Both the position numbers and the translations under genes were made by a program. Shown piece by piece: positions 1 to 7,519 of a stretch of DNA of 17,129 bases (positions are counted from its first letter, which is position 1; each line of letters begins with the position of its first letter). The stretch spans positions 1 to 17,129 of the forward strand of contig CAVFKD010000029.1 in NCBI GenBank assembly GCA_963623095.1, given 5' to 3'. This stretch comes from UBA3210 sp963623095 (GTDB lineage: Bacteria > Bacillota_I > Bacilli_A > RFN20 > CAG-449). Under the pieces are notes generated by a model, which was not told where the DNA came from, made no database searches, and was given only the letters and a program-made list of their open reading frames with translations.

Positions 1-1
1 G

Positions 2-280
2 ACTAATGGATTTTATGATTCAAATATGATTATTAATATAAATAATAAGGATATAAAACTATTAATAAATAAGAATATAAATATTAGTAATTTAGAAACA
101 TATCTTAAAGAAATATATAAATGCGATATAAAGTTAAGATCTAATAATAACGATAATATAAACCAATATAATAAGCATCTAACTGGTGAAGATATTGACA
201 TGTTGCACGAAAATAATACTAATGTGGGAAAAGTGAATTCTTCTGAAACTTTATGCGACACTCATTGGGATGGTGCTTAA
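2..280 (+). CDS. 3' end of an unrecognised protein (partial at left edge)
   Basis: The frame is open from base 2 to the TAA at 278-280, giving about 92 residues, so this is most likely the C-terminal part of a gene that begins outside the window. An ATG at 26 exists, but the bases before it show no Shine-Dalgarno motif, so it is probably internal. The product is very rich in Asn, Ile and Lys, is hydrophilic, and has no membrane segment. The last part changes character and ends in SSETLCDTHWDGA, with a lone Cys and Trp and no basic residues. I recognise no domain. The A/T-dominated codons could also suit a small accessory protein. A chance open frame in AT-rich DNA is less likely given its length. 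Confidence 0.45.
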   Translation, partial: TNGFYDSNMIININNKDIKLLINKNINISNLETYLKEIYKCDIKLRSNNNDNINQYNKHLTGEDIDMLHENNTNVGKVNSSETLCDTHWDGA

Positions 281-283
281 ATC

Positions 284-391
284 CTATCTTCGAAAAAGTC
301 GGCTCTTGTATACAAGATTTTTAAAAAAAATTAAAAAAATTATTGAATAAATTTTTATTTATGATAATAGAATAGCCGATTTTTTAGATAG
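284..391 (+). other. Long imperfect stem with internal palindrome (structured intergenic element or terminator)
   Basis: CTATCT (284-289) can pair with AGATAG (386-391). AAAAAGTCGGCT (293-304) can pair with AGCCGATTTTTT (374-385), twelve pairs with one G-U. Inside lies a perfect 14-base palindrome, TCTTGTATACAAGA (304-317), and a weaker A/T hairpin around 336-358. The whole could fold as a three-way junction that starts four bases after the upstream stop codon. The T-run after the GC part of the stem would suit a terminator for the upstream gene, but the enclosed 69 bases are far more than a normal terminator loop. The GTCGGCT/AGCCGAT and CTTGTATACAAG parts stand out; the A/T parts alone would mean little. 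Confidence 0.4.
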
Positions 392-459
392 AAGAATTAA
401 AATAAATAAAATTAATGAACAAAATTCAAATTTTTGTTTTATTTAAGTTTTAAGTTGAA

Positions 460-473
460 TAAAAGCGCTTTCA
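460..473 (+). promoter_or_regulatory. cre-like catabolite control box
   Basis: TAAAAGCGCTTTCA fits the Bacillota cre consensus TGWNANCGNTNWCA at every specified position except the second (A for G). It is nearly palindromic around GCGC, the only GC-rich patch in this intergenic region. It overlaps the expected -35 region of the promoter that follows, so CcpA bound here would be expected to block initiation. That fits a starch-use operon. A tandem 7-mer (TTTAAGT twice, 442-455) lies just upstream and may be part of the control region. Confidence 0.6.
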
Positions 474-487
474 TTTTAAAAAATTAG

Positions 488-496
488 TGCTATAAT
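488..496 (+). promoter_or_regulatory. Extended -10 promoter of the starch operon
   Basis: TGCTATAAT is a perfect -10 hexamer with the TGn extension. The -35 is weak: TTTCAT or CTTTCA 16-17 bases upstream, within the cre-like box. Transcription would start near 503 and give a leader of about 50 bases before the ATG at 553. It is the best promoter seen ahead of the seven same-strand genes. Confidence 0.6.
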
Positions 497-552
497 TTTA
501 TTACATTAAGAAAAGGTGTTTTGTGCACGCATTTTTACGGAGGCAAAAAAGT

Positions 553-1662
553 ATGGCAGAAGAAAGAAATCCATCAGTTGAAGACGAAGCTTATGTAAGT
601 TTAAAACATATCGACAAAATTTATGATAATAACGTTCAAGCAGTCTTCGATTTTAATCTTGATATCAAGAAACATGAATTCATTGTTTTCGTTGGTCCAT
701 CTGGTTGTGGTAAATCAACAACATTAAGAATGATCGCTGGTCTTGAAGATATTACTAAAGGTGAATTATACATCGATCATGAATTATGTAATGATAAGAC
801 ACCTAAGGATAGAGATATCGCGATGGTTTTCCAAAGCTATGCATTATATCCACACATGTCAGTTTATGACAATATGGCATTTGGTTTAAAAATTAAGAGA
901 ATGCCTAAATACGAAATTGATAAACGTGTTCATGAAGCAGCAAGAATTTTACAAATTGAAGAATATCTTGATAGAAAGCCAAAAGCTTTATCAGGTGGTC
1001 AAAGACAAAGAGTTGCTTTAGGTAGAGCGATTGTTAGAAATGCAAAAGTATTCTTAATGGATGAACCTTTATCTAACTTAGATGCTAAATTAAGAGTTCA
1101 AATGAGATCTGAAATTATCAAACTTCATGAAACATTAAATGCAACTACAATTTATGTTACTCACGACCAAATCGAAGCTATGACAATGGCAAGTAGAATC
1201 GTTGTTATGAAACTTGGTAGAGTACAACAAATTGGTACACCTATTGAAATCTATAATCATCCTGCAAACTTATTCGTCGCTGGCTTTATTGGTAGCCCTG
1301 CAATGAATTTTGTTAGATGTACATTTGATGAAAAAACAGGTACAGCACATTTCGTTGATGGCCATGAAATTAAAGTTCCAGAATCGTTATATAAAGGAAA
1401 GAATGTTCCAAGTGATGTAATTTTAGGTATCAGACCTGAAAATATTGTTGAAGCAACGGGTGATGCTGAATTTGAAATCACAGTAGATGTCGCTGAATTA
1501 TTAGGTAACGAATATTATATTCACTTTAACTTCGGTGGAGCTAGCTTAGTAAGCAAATTCCCTGCAACTAGAATTATTACTGCAGGAGAAAAATTAAAAG
1601 TTAACTTCAAGAAAGATAAAATTCATTTCTTTGATCCTACAACAGAGAATGCAATTTATTAA
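553..1662 (+). CDS. msmX: MsmX/MalK-type sugar ABC transporter ATPase
   Basis: This 369-residue protein is the ATP-hydrolysing subunit that drives maltodextrin import and sits on the cytoplasmic side of MalF-MalG. Visible motifs: Walker A GPSGCGKST (48-56), Q-loop MVFQSYALYPHM (Q94), ABC signature LSGGQ (146-150), Walker B VFLMDE (166-171), D-loop SNLDAKL, and H-loop histidine 204 in YVTHD. A TOBE-like regulatory domain fills about 240-360, with GIRPENI at 292-298. The length is normal for the family. The ATG at 553 is preferred over an in-frame GTG at 523 because GGAGG (539-543) is ideally spaced before it and the homologous part begins soon after. It is first in the operon. MsmX-type ATPases can serve several sugar permeases, but here it sits with its own. 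Confidence 0.95.
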   Translation: MAEERNPSVEDEAYVSLKHIDKIYDNNVQAVFDFNLDIKKHEFIVFVGPSGCGKSTTLRMIAGLEDITKGELYIDHELCNDKTPKDRDIAMVFQSYALYPHMSVYDNMAFGLKIKRMPKYEIDKRVHEAARILQIEEYLDRKPKALSGGQRQRVALGRAIVRNAKVFLMDEPLSNLDAKLRVQMRSEIIKLHETLNATTIYVTHDQIEAMTMASRIVVMKLGRVQQIGTPIEIYNHPANLFVAGFIGSPAMNFVRCTFDEKTGTAHFVDGHEIKVPESLYKGKNVPSDVILGIRPENIVEATGDAEFEITVDVAELLGNEYYIHFNFGGASLVSKFPATRIITAGEKLKVNFKKDKIHFFDPTTENAIY

Positions 1663-1687
1663 TTAGTAGGAAAATAAATAAGGTACG

Positions 1688-1706
1688 AATAGCTAATGAA
1701 GCTATT
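1688..1706 (+). other. Small hairpin between ATPase gene and lipoprotein gene
   Basis: AATAGCT (1688-1694) and AGCTATT (1700-1706) form a 7-bp stem with a five-base loop. No T-run follows, so it is not a classic terminator. It could be a processing or stability element. It lies 20 bases before the AGGAGG (1726-1731) of the next gene. Confidence 0.3.
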
Positions 1707-1737
1707 TATATAAATTAACTATAACAGGAGGATAAAT

Positions 1738-2346
1738 ATGGTTAATAAAATTACTAAATTACTCTTACTTCCATTATGTGCTGCAGCAGTCTTAGGCGCA
1801 GCTGTTGGTTGTGGAGGAACAACATCATCTTCAGAAGATGAATTTGATGTTAATTCAAGTCCAACTCGTGAAAACTTTGATATGTGGATTGTTGGATCTG
1901 ATTGGGCTAGCTGGAAACCTGCAGAGGTCGGCAAAGAACAACAATTTGAAAGACAAAGTGATGGTTCATATAAATATACTGTTACTATCACAACAGAAAA
2001 AGATGAATCTTTCTGGGGATTCAAATTTATTGCTAGTAATACATGGACAACACAATTCGGTATGGAAGATATTGATTATGAAAAATGCAATGATGAATTT
2101 AAAGCATTAGTCAAAACTACAAATGGCATTAATACATACGAAGAATACAAAGCAAAATGGAAAGAAGGAACAGGTAATAGAAGTAATGTTTCTTTCTGCC
2201 AACATCAAGCTGCAGATGAAACATATGATCATGCAGGTGCTGGTGTATATGAAATTATCTATAATCCAGCAAACTTCGAATCAGAAGAAGCTAATTCTAC
2301 AACTTATTCACACAAGTTTGTTATTAACTTCACACAAGCTAAATAA
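1738..2346 (+). CDS. Small surface lipoprotein, probably a starch-binding beta-sandwich
   Basis: This 202-residue protein has a lipoprotein signal peptide (KITK, hydrophobic run, lipobox AVGC with Cys25) and then a short Ser/acidic linker, so it should be anchored outside the membrane. The mature part is one domain rich in aromatics: WIVGSDWASWKP near 50-61, YKYTVTIT near 79-86, FWGFKFIASNTWTTQFG near 92-108. The order W-glycine strand, then FKF, then W...FG resembles the starch-binding domains of SusE/SusF proteins and CBM26/X25-type modules. This is my reading of the pattern, not a proven homology. There are no catalytic motifs and it is far too short for a binding protein. AGGAGG at 1726-1731 supports the start. 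Lying between the ATPase and malE genes, it probably captures starch or maltodextrin at the surface. It might instead be an accessory subunit of the transporter. Confidence 0.7.
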   Translation: MVNKITKLLLLPLCAAAVLGAAVGCGGTTSSSEDEFDVNSSPTRENFDMWIVGSDWASWKPAEVGKEQQFERQSDGSYKYTVTITTEKDESFWGFKFIASNTWTTQFGMEDIDYEKCNDEFKALVKTTNGINTYEEYKAKWKEGTGNRSNVSFCQHQAADETYDHAGAGVYEIIYNPANFESEEANSTTYSHKFVINFTQAK

Positions 2347-2364
2347 TTATAGGAGAATTATAAT

Positions 2365-3693
2365 ATGAAAAAAACTTTAAAATTAAGTGTATTCGCTGCA
2401 AGCATTTTATTATCAGCAGGCGCATTAGTTGGTTGCGGTGGTGAAGCATCAAGTGGATACCAAACAAATACAGATTTTGAAAAAGAAACAATTAATGTTT
2501 GGGCAACTGCTGCTGAAGAACAAGTAATTAACGCAGTTGTTAAAGAATTCAATGACAAACAAACAGATGAAAAACAAAAATTCAATGTTCAATTTACTGC
2601 TGTTGCTGAATCTGATGCAGGTACAACACTTGCAAAAGACCCACAAGTTACCGGTGCTCCAGCATTATTCTTATGTGCTGATGACCACATTGCATCTTTA
2701 ACTGAAAAAGATATCATTGCTGAAATCAAAGGTACACGTAAAGAAAACGTTATCGCAAATAATACAGAAGTCGCTGTTAGCGGTGCTACAAAAGATGACA
2801 AATTATATGGCTATCCAGTAACTTCAGATAATGGTTACTTCTTATGGTACAACAAAGGCGTTGATGGCATTGAAACAGCAAGAACTTCATTAGAAGATTT
2901 ATTAGCATTAGCTAAAAAGAATAAAAAGAGTGTCTTAATGGATGTTGCAAATGGTTGGTATGCTAACTCATTCATTATGTCTCCAGACGCATGTGGTGTT
3001 GATTCATTAACATGGGCAACAAATGAAGCTGGTAAAAATGTTTATACAACAACATGGGATAACGAAACAGGTGTTAAAGTTTCTGAATATATTGGTGGAT
3101 TATTAAAACCATATTATGATGATGGTACTTTAGTTACTGGTGGTAACGATGATATTACTGCAGGATTCAAAGATGGTAAATTAATTGCAGCAGTCTCTGG
3201 TACTTGGATGGAATCATTAATTAAAGATACAGCAGGTGTTGGTGCAAATACAGCTGCATCAGTTTTACCACAATATCATATTGATGGTAAATCATATCAA
3301 ATGGCTTCATTTATCGGATCAAAAGTTTATTGTATCAATAAAACTCAATCTGTCAATGCTCAAAAAACAGCAGCAGCTTTAGCAGAATTATTAACAACTA
3401 AAGAAGCTCAATTAAAGAGATTTGAAATGAGACAAACATTACCATGTAATAATGACGCAATTAAAGATGCAAGATATACAGAACATACAACAATTGGTGG
3501 CGCAGCATTAACTGCTCAAGCTGCATATGGTTGTGTTCAATCAAAAACTGCTGAAGATAGATATTGGAATGTTGGTAAAGCAATTGGCCAAGCATACCTT
3601 GATGGAAAATTAGGAACAGTTGATGGTACTACTACTCCACATACTTGGACAACATTCTTAAAATCTCAAATGGATAGCATTAGAAAAGCTTAA
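2365..3693 (+). CDS. malE: Maltodextrin-binding lipoprotein of the ABC importer
   Basis: This 442-residue extracellular solute-binding protein (family 1) captures sugar and delivers it to MalF-MalG. The signal peptide ends in lipobox LVGC with Cys24, followed by a GGEASSG linker. The mature start INVWATAAEEQVINAVVKEF matches the first strand and helix of the family, and GYPVTSDNGYFLWYNKG (near 151-167) is the usual MalE strand that leads into the hinge. Later, GKLIAAVSGTWM (near 271-282) is also typical. Maltodextrin as substrate is inferred mainly from the neighbouring amylase and pullulanase; another oligosaccharide is possible. AGGAG at 2351-2355 supports the start. The gene is followed by a strong hairpin before malF, which would favour high production of the binding protein. 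Confidence 0.92.
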   Translation: MKKTLKLSVFAASILLSAGALVGCGGEASSGYQTNTDFEKETINVWATAAEEQVINAVVKEFNDKQTDEKQKFNVQFTAVAESDAGTTLAKDPQVTGAPALFLCADDHIASLTEKDIIAEIKGTRKENVIANNTEVAVSGATKDDKLYGYPVTSDNGYFLWYNKGVDGIETARTSLEDLLALAKKNKKSVLMDVANGWYANSFIMSPDACGVDSLTWATNEAGKNVYTTTWDNETGVKVSEYIGGLLKPYYDDGTLVTGGNDDITAGFKDGKLIAAVSGTWMESLIKDTAGVGANTAASVLPQYHIDGKSYQMASFIGSKVYCINKTQSVNAQKTAAALAELLTTKEAQLKRFEMRQTLPCNNDAIKDARYTEHTTIGGAALTAQAAYGCVQSKTAEDRYWNVGKAIGQAYLDGKLGTVDGTTTPHTWTTFLKSQMDSIRKA

Positions 3694-3715
3694 TATTTAT
3701 TAAAATTTAAAAACT

Positions 3716-3748
3716 ATTAGGAGGGAGGAAATCCTCCTTCCTAATTTT
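3716..3748 (+). terminator. Strong intercistronic hairpin between malE and malF (partial terminator or 3' stabiliser)
   Basis: ATTAGGAGGGAGGA (3716-3729) pairs with TCCTCCTTCCTAAT (3732-3745) with a single G-U. Allowing for a four-base loop this is a 13-bp stem, followed by TTTT. It looks like an intrinsic terminator with a short T-run, which should let part of transcription through. Such hairpins after binding-protein genes are known to raise the binding protein over the permease by attenuation or by protecting the upstream mRNA. The left arm contains GGAGGGAGG, a strong Shine-Dalgarno-like run that the fold would hide. The working site for malF is AAGGAG at 3759-3764. Confidence 0.75.
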
Positions 3749-3772
3749 AATTATTTATAAGGAGACATCTAT

Positions 3773-6616
3773 ATGGAAGAACAAAACATCGAAAATATAA
3801 ATGAAAAAGTAAATGACGAAGGTGAGACTAACGTTTTTGCTGGTAAAGTCAGATACATGTCAAAAGTTACTTATTTTTTCATTTCTCTTTTAAATGTATT
3901 ATATAAAGCTTTGATGTGGGTGGTTGACTTAGTTGTTTCAATGGTATTATCACTTGGTCATTTCTTTAAAATGATTGGTGTAGGTATTTATAAAGGAATA
4001 ATTGGAATTGGTAAGTTCTTTAAGAAAAAAGTACATCAATTCAAGTTTAATGATTTATCTGGTAGATTATCATTTGGCTTATTTGGTATAAGTAATTTCA
4101 AACATAAACAATATGTCGTAGGTACTTTGTATATTGTGTTTGAAATTGCATATATTGTATTATTCGCATTATATGGCGCTTCTTCTATTGGAATGTTAAG
4201 TACATTAGGTACTAAAGTATCAGGTTCAGATCCAAACTGTGATGATATGTTCTGTCCATACATTACCGGTGATAACTCCATTATGATTTTAATTTATGGA
4301 TTATTATGGGTATTATCTATATTCTTATTCTTATATGTTTGGAATAGATCAATTGAAAGTGGCTATAAGAATTATCGTATTGACAAATTTATGCAATATG
4401 ATGAATGCTTGGAAAAGAATATTCCTTTCTCAAGAGAATTAGACCAAAGAGCTACTGATGCATTTGAAAATGGTGTAGCATTAAAAGAATTCAATGCTGG
4501 AATTAAATCTGATATTGAATCACACTTAAATGAATATGCTTCAAATGAAAAAGAAAAAGATTATTTAAATTATTTATTCTCAAGTAATTCACGTGCTTCT
4601 TATGATCATTTAAAAACTATTAAGAAAGAAAATGCTAAATTAGAAAAATTAAATTCTCAACTTGAAGCATTAGTTGCTTCTAGAGAAGAAGGATTAAAAG
4701 ATGTTATTGCAAAACATGATATAGCATTAGAAAATGTTGATCCTGATGATGAAGAAGCAATTGATAAGATTAACGCTCGTGTTGAAGTTTATAAAAACAA
4801 TACAATGTTAAAAACTCATGCAATTGAAGCAAAAATTGCAAAACAACAACATAAGATTCAAGAAATCAATAAACGCTATACTCCATATGTTGAAATGCAC
4901 CATACTCATAACAAAGAAAAGTTTGGTAAGAACAACAATTATTATAAGAATGTAGCAACTTTAGATAGTAAAATTTTATTCTATTCTAATTATGCTCATT
5001 TCCAAGAAATCTATGAAGATCGTTTTGGAAAATCTGAAGAAAAGAATAAAGATAATGCATCAAGAATTCTTGAATTAGAAAATGAATTAAATCAAAAACT
5101 TGCTGCAACTAGTGAAAAATTTAATGATATTAGAACAAGAAAAGCTAATATTCAAAAAGGCATCGATGAAGCTAAAGCAACTTATGATAGCAATGTTGCA
5201 GAATTAAAGAAGGCACAACCAGAAGGCTATGAAACTTTAATTCTTGAAGAAAAATCAAAACTCATTGAAATTACTACAAAATTAATGGGTCAATATAAAG
5301 ATTTCCCTTCAGATAAGAATATTAAAGCTCTTGAAAAAGAAGAAATCAAAGAATCAAAAGATGCTTATAAACGTGATAAGAAGTATTTAAGAACAAACTT
5401 TACTGCAGAACAATATGCTTTAGAAGAAGTTGTTAACTCAATGCTTGTTGAATACAAGATTGATTATACTTCCGCAAAAGAATTCTCTAAATTATTAAGA
5501 ATTAAGGATGGAAGTGAAACTAGATTCTTAACTACAGATGAAGTTTATTCAAAATTAAATGAATTAGAAGAATCAAAGAGTCAATATGTTGAATCACATC
5601 CTGATAAATATGAAGGTAAAGCTGATTCATTTAAAGACAATGTTAAAGATTTATTTAATGAAAAATTCCACATTACAATTTTAACATTACCAGTATTAGG
5701 AATTTTATTAATGACAATTTTGCCATTGTTATTCTCAATTACAATTGCATTTACTAACTATTCTCAAGGACATATTCCACCAACACAATTATTTACATGG
5801 AATGGATTCGAAAACTTTAAAAATTTATTATTCCCAGAAGCTGATTCTTCATATAGTGTTTTACCAAAAGCATTAGGAAAAACAGTTTCATGGACATTTA
5901 TTTGGGCAATTATTGCAACATTCTCTAACTATTTCTTAGGTATTGTTGTCGCATTAATGATTAATAAAAAAGGTATCAAATTTAAGAAGTTATGGAGAAC
6001 AATCTTCGTCATGACTATTGCTATTCCACAATTTATTTCATTATTATGTATTGGCGTTTTATTAAAAGATTCGGGTGCTATTGGTACTTTGTATAATCAA
6101 TTAACTGGAACTAGATTAGGATTTGGTACTAACAGTGATGATAGTGCGGTTATAATAACAAAGATCATTATTGTTTTAGTTAACATTTGGGTTGGTATTC
6201 CTTATACCATCTTATCAACAACTGGTATTTTAATTAATATTCCAAAAGATTTATACGAATCTGCGAGAGTTGATGGCGCAGGTACAGTAACTCAATTATT
6301 CAAAATTACAATGCCATATATCTTATTCGTTACAGGACCATATTTAATTACACAATTTATTGGTAACTTTAATAACTTTGGTGTCATTTACTTCTTAACA
6401 GGTGGTGGCCCAGCATATGAAGGATCTGCATTATTAGGTTTAGGTAAAACAGACTTATTAGTTACATTCTTATATAAGGTTGTTACTTCAACAAATGATG
6501 CTCAATATGGTATTGCTGCAGCAATCGGTATTATTATCTTCGTCTTATGTTCATTCGTTTCAATTGTTATGTACAATAAAACAGGCGCGGTAAAAGAGGA
6601 GGACCAATTCCAATAG
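3773..6616 (+). CDS. malF: Giant MalF-type sugar ABC permease with inserted coiled-coil domain
   Basis: This 947-residue permease subunit has three parts. Residues 1-200 carry an N-terminal membrane region seen in many Gram-positive MalF proteins: a long hydrophobic/amphipathic segment (33-80), helices near 113-138 and 169-190, and an outside loop with Cys156 and Cys161 and the GDNSIMILIYG motif. Residues 200-630 are hydrophilic, Lys/Glu-rich and largely heptad-like helices, with the clearest coiled coils at 286-369 and 428-481. Residues 631-947 are the transport domain, starting KFHITILTLPVLGI and containing TNYSQGHIPPTQLFTWNGF and the EAA loop YESARVDGAG (828-837) that docks the ATPase. Ordinary relatives join parts one and three by a short linker and total about 430 residues. 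The reading frame and codon use stay uniform through the insert. malG begins one base after the stop codon. Confidence 0.92.
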   Translation: MEEQNIENINEKVNDEGETNVFAGKVRYMSKVTYFFISLLNVLYKALMWVVDLVVSMVLSLGHFFKMIGVGIYKGIIGIGKFFKKKVHQFKFNDLSGRLSFGLFGISNFKHKQYVVGTLYIVFEIAYIVLFALYGASSIGMLSTLGTKVSGSDPNCDDMFCPYITGDNSIMILIYGLLWVLSIFLFLYVWNRSIESGYKNYRIDKFMQYDECLEKNIPFSRELDQRATDAFENGVALKEFNAGIKSDIESHLNEYASNEKEKDYLNYLFSSNSRASYDHLKTIKKENAKLEKLNSQLEALVASREEGLKDVIAKHDIALENVDPDDEEAIDKINARVEVYKNNTMLKTHAIEAKIAKQQHKIQEINKRYTPYVEMHHTHNKEKFGKNNNYYKNVATLDSKILFYSNYAHFQEIYEDRFGKSEEKNKDNASRILELENELNQKLAATSEKFNDIRTRKANIQKGIDEAKATYDSNVAELKKAQPEGYETLILEEKSKLIEITTKLMGQYKDFPSDKNIKALEKEEIKESKDAYKRDKKYLRTNFTAEQYALEEVVNSMLVEYKIDYTSAKEFSKLLRIKDGSETRFLTTDEVYSKLNELEESKSQYVESHPDKYEGKADSFKDNVKDLFNEKFHITILTLPVLGILLMTILPLLFSITIAFTNYSQGHIPPTQLFTWNGFENFKNLLFPEADSSYSVLPKALGKTVSWTFIWAIIATFSNYFLGIVVALMINKKGIKFKKLWRTIFVMTIAIPQFISLLCIGVLLKDSGAIGTLYNQLTGTRLGFGTNSDDSAVIITKIIIVLVNIWVGIPYTILSTTGILINIPKDLYESARVDGAGTVTQLFKITMPYILFVTGPYLITQFIGNFNNFGVIYFLTGGGPAYEGSALLGLGKTDLLVTFLYKVVTSTNDAQYGIAAAIGIIIFVLCSFVSIVMYNKTGAVKEEDQFQ
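4370..5660 (+). other. Coiled-coil insertion domain inside MalF
   Basis: This stretch encodes about residues 200-630 of MalF. It follows a membrane helix ending in FLYVWNRSIESGYKN and precedes the KFHITILTLP start of the transport domain, so by topology it lies in the cytoplasm. It contains no hydrophobic segment long enough to cross the membrane. Breaks in the helix pattern include a DPDDEE turn near 323-328 and an aromatic, His-rich stretch (RYTPYVEMHHTH, then NNNYYKN) near 368-393. I recognise no catalytic motif or named domain. Confidence 0.75.
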
Positions 6617-6617
6617 T

Positions 6618-7514
6618 ATGAAAAGTTTAAAAGCAGGTAGAATTATTTCTAACGTTATTATTTACGCAATTCTTATTATATTGTCATGTATTTGGTTACT
6701 CCCAATTATATGGCTATTCTTACAATCATTCGGTGGTGAAGGTATCGGTAATAGAGCGAGACTTATTCCTCATGAATGGACTTTAGATAACTATAAATAC
6801 TTATTTAGCCAAATTACAGGTGCATATAATGCAAATGCAGCTTCCCATGCTTATGATAACTTATTCTTAACATGGTTTGGTAATACAATTATTGTTGCAA
6901 TATTCTCATGTATAATTTCTACATTATTTGTATTAGGTACAGCTTATGCATTATCAAGATTTAGATTTAAATCACGTACTATTTTCATGAAAATGAATTT
7001 AGTCATTGGTATGTTCCCAGGATTCTTAAGTATGATTATTATGTATTGGGTCATGAGAGATATTTTCCACTTACAAGGTACATATTGGTCATTAATTATT
7101 CTTTATTCTGCAGGTGCAGGTGGAGGATATTACATCTGTAAAGGATTCTTTGATACCATTTCTAAAAATATTGATGAAGCTGCGATGATTGATGGCGCAA
7201 CTAGAAGCCAAATCTTCTGGCAAATTATCTTGCCACTTGCAAAACCAATTATTGTTTATACAGTATTAACAAGTTTCATGTCTCCATGGGGCGATTATGT
7301 TACTTCATCTTATATTATTGGTTTACAAAATCCAAAACAATGGACAGTTGCGATTGGCTTATATCAATTTACTGCAGGACAAGATACAGTATCAACATAC
7401 TATACTCAATTTACTGCAGGCTCAGTAGTTATTGCAATCCCAATTACTGCCTTATTCTTAGGCTTACAAAAGTACTATGTAGAAGGCGTAACTGGTGGAG
7501 CGGTGAAAGGATAA
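6618..7514 (+). CDS. malG: MalG-type sugar ABC permease
   Basis: This 298-residue partner of MalF has six predicted membrane helices, the first at about 10-35. The EAA loop IDEAAMIDGATRSQIFWQI (185-203), followed by ILPLAKP (204-210), is the docking site for the ATPase. The C-terminus VEGVTGGAVKG is the typical MalG ending. Length is normal. The start lies one base after the malF stop. GGAGG at 6598-6602 is 15 bases upstream, rather far for a Shine-Dalgarno, so translation may be coupled to malF. The start still fits because the first helix follows at once. Confidence 0.95.
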   Translation: MKSLKAGRIISNVIIYAILIILSCIWLLPIIWLFLQSFGGEGIGNRARLIPHEWTLDNYKYLFSQITGAYNANAASHAYDNLFLTWFGNTIIVAIFSCIISTLFVLGTAYALSRFRFKSRTIFMKMNLVIGMFPGFLSMIIMYWVMRDIFHLQGTYWSLIILYSAGAGGGYYICKGFFDTISKNIDEAAMIDGATRSQIFWQIILPLAKPIIVYTVLTSFMSPWGDYVTSSYIIGLQNPKQWTVAIGLYQFTAGQDTVSTYYTQFTAGSVVIAIPITALFLGLQKYYVEGVTGGAVKG

Positions 7515-7519
7515 AAATT

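Noticed and set aside
13..261. Minus-strand hydrophobic reading frame opposite the partial first gene
   Set aside because: Its Phe/Leu/Ile-rich composition is what the complement of an Asn/Lys-rich A/T sequence gives, and no ribosome site precedes it.
523..552. GTG start at 523 for the ATPase gene
   Set aside because: It would add ten residues without family similarity and has no good ribosome site. GGAGG at 539-543 clearly serves the ATG at 553.
1805..2368. Two overlapping plus-strand frames inside the small lipoprotein gene
   Set aside because: They are out-of-frame shadows. The lipoprotein frame has a signal peptide, lipobox and AGGAGG site.
3773..6616. MalF as two genes merged by error
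   Set aside because: No stop, no ribosome site and no change in codon use is seen at either border of the insert, and the N-terminal part alone matches the usual MalF extension.
7286..7519. Upstream extension of the amylase reading frame
   Set aside because: It overlaps malG in another frame, gives a Cys/Tyr-rich non-family sequence, and would bury the signal peptide that starts at 7520.
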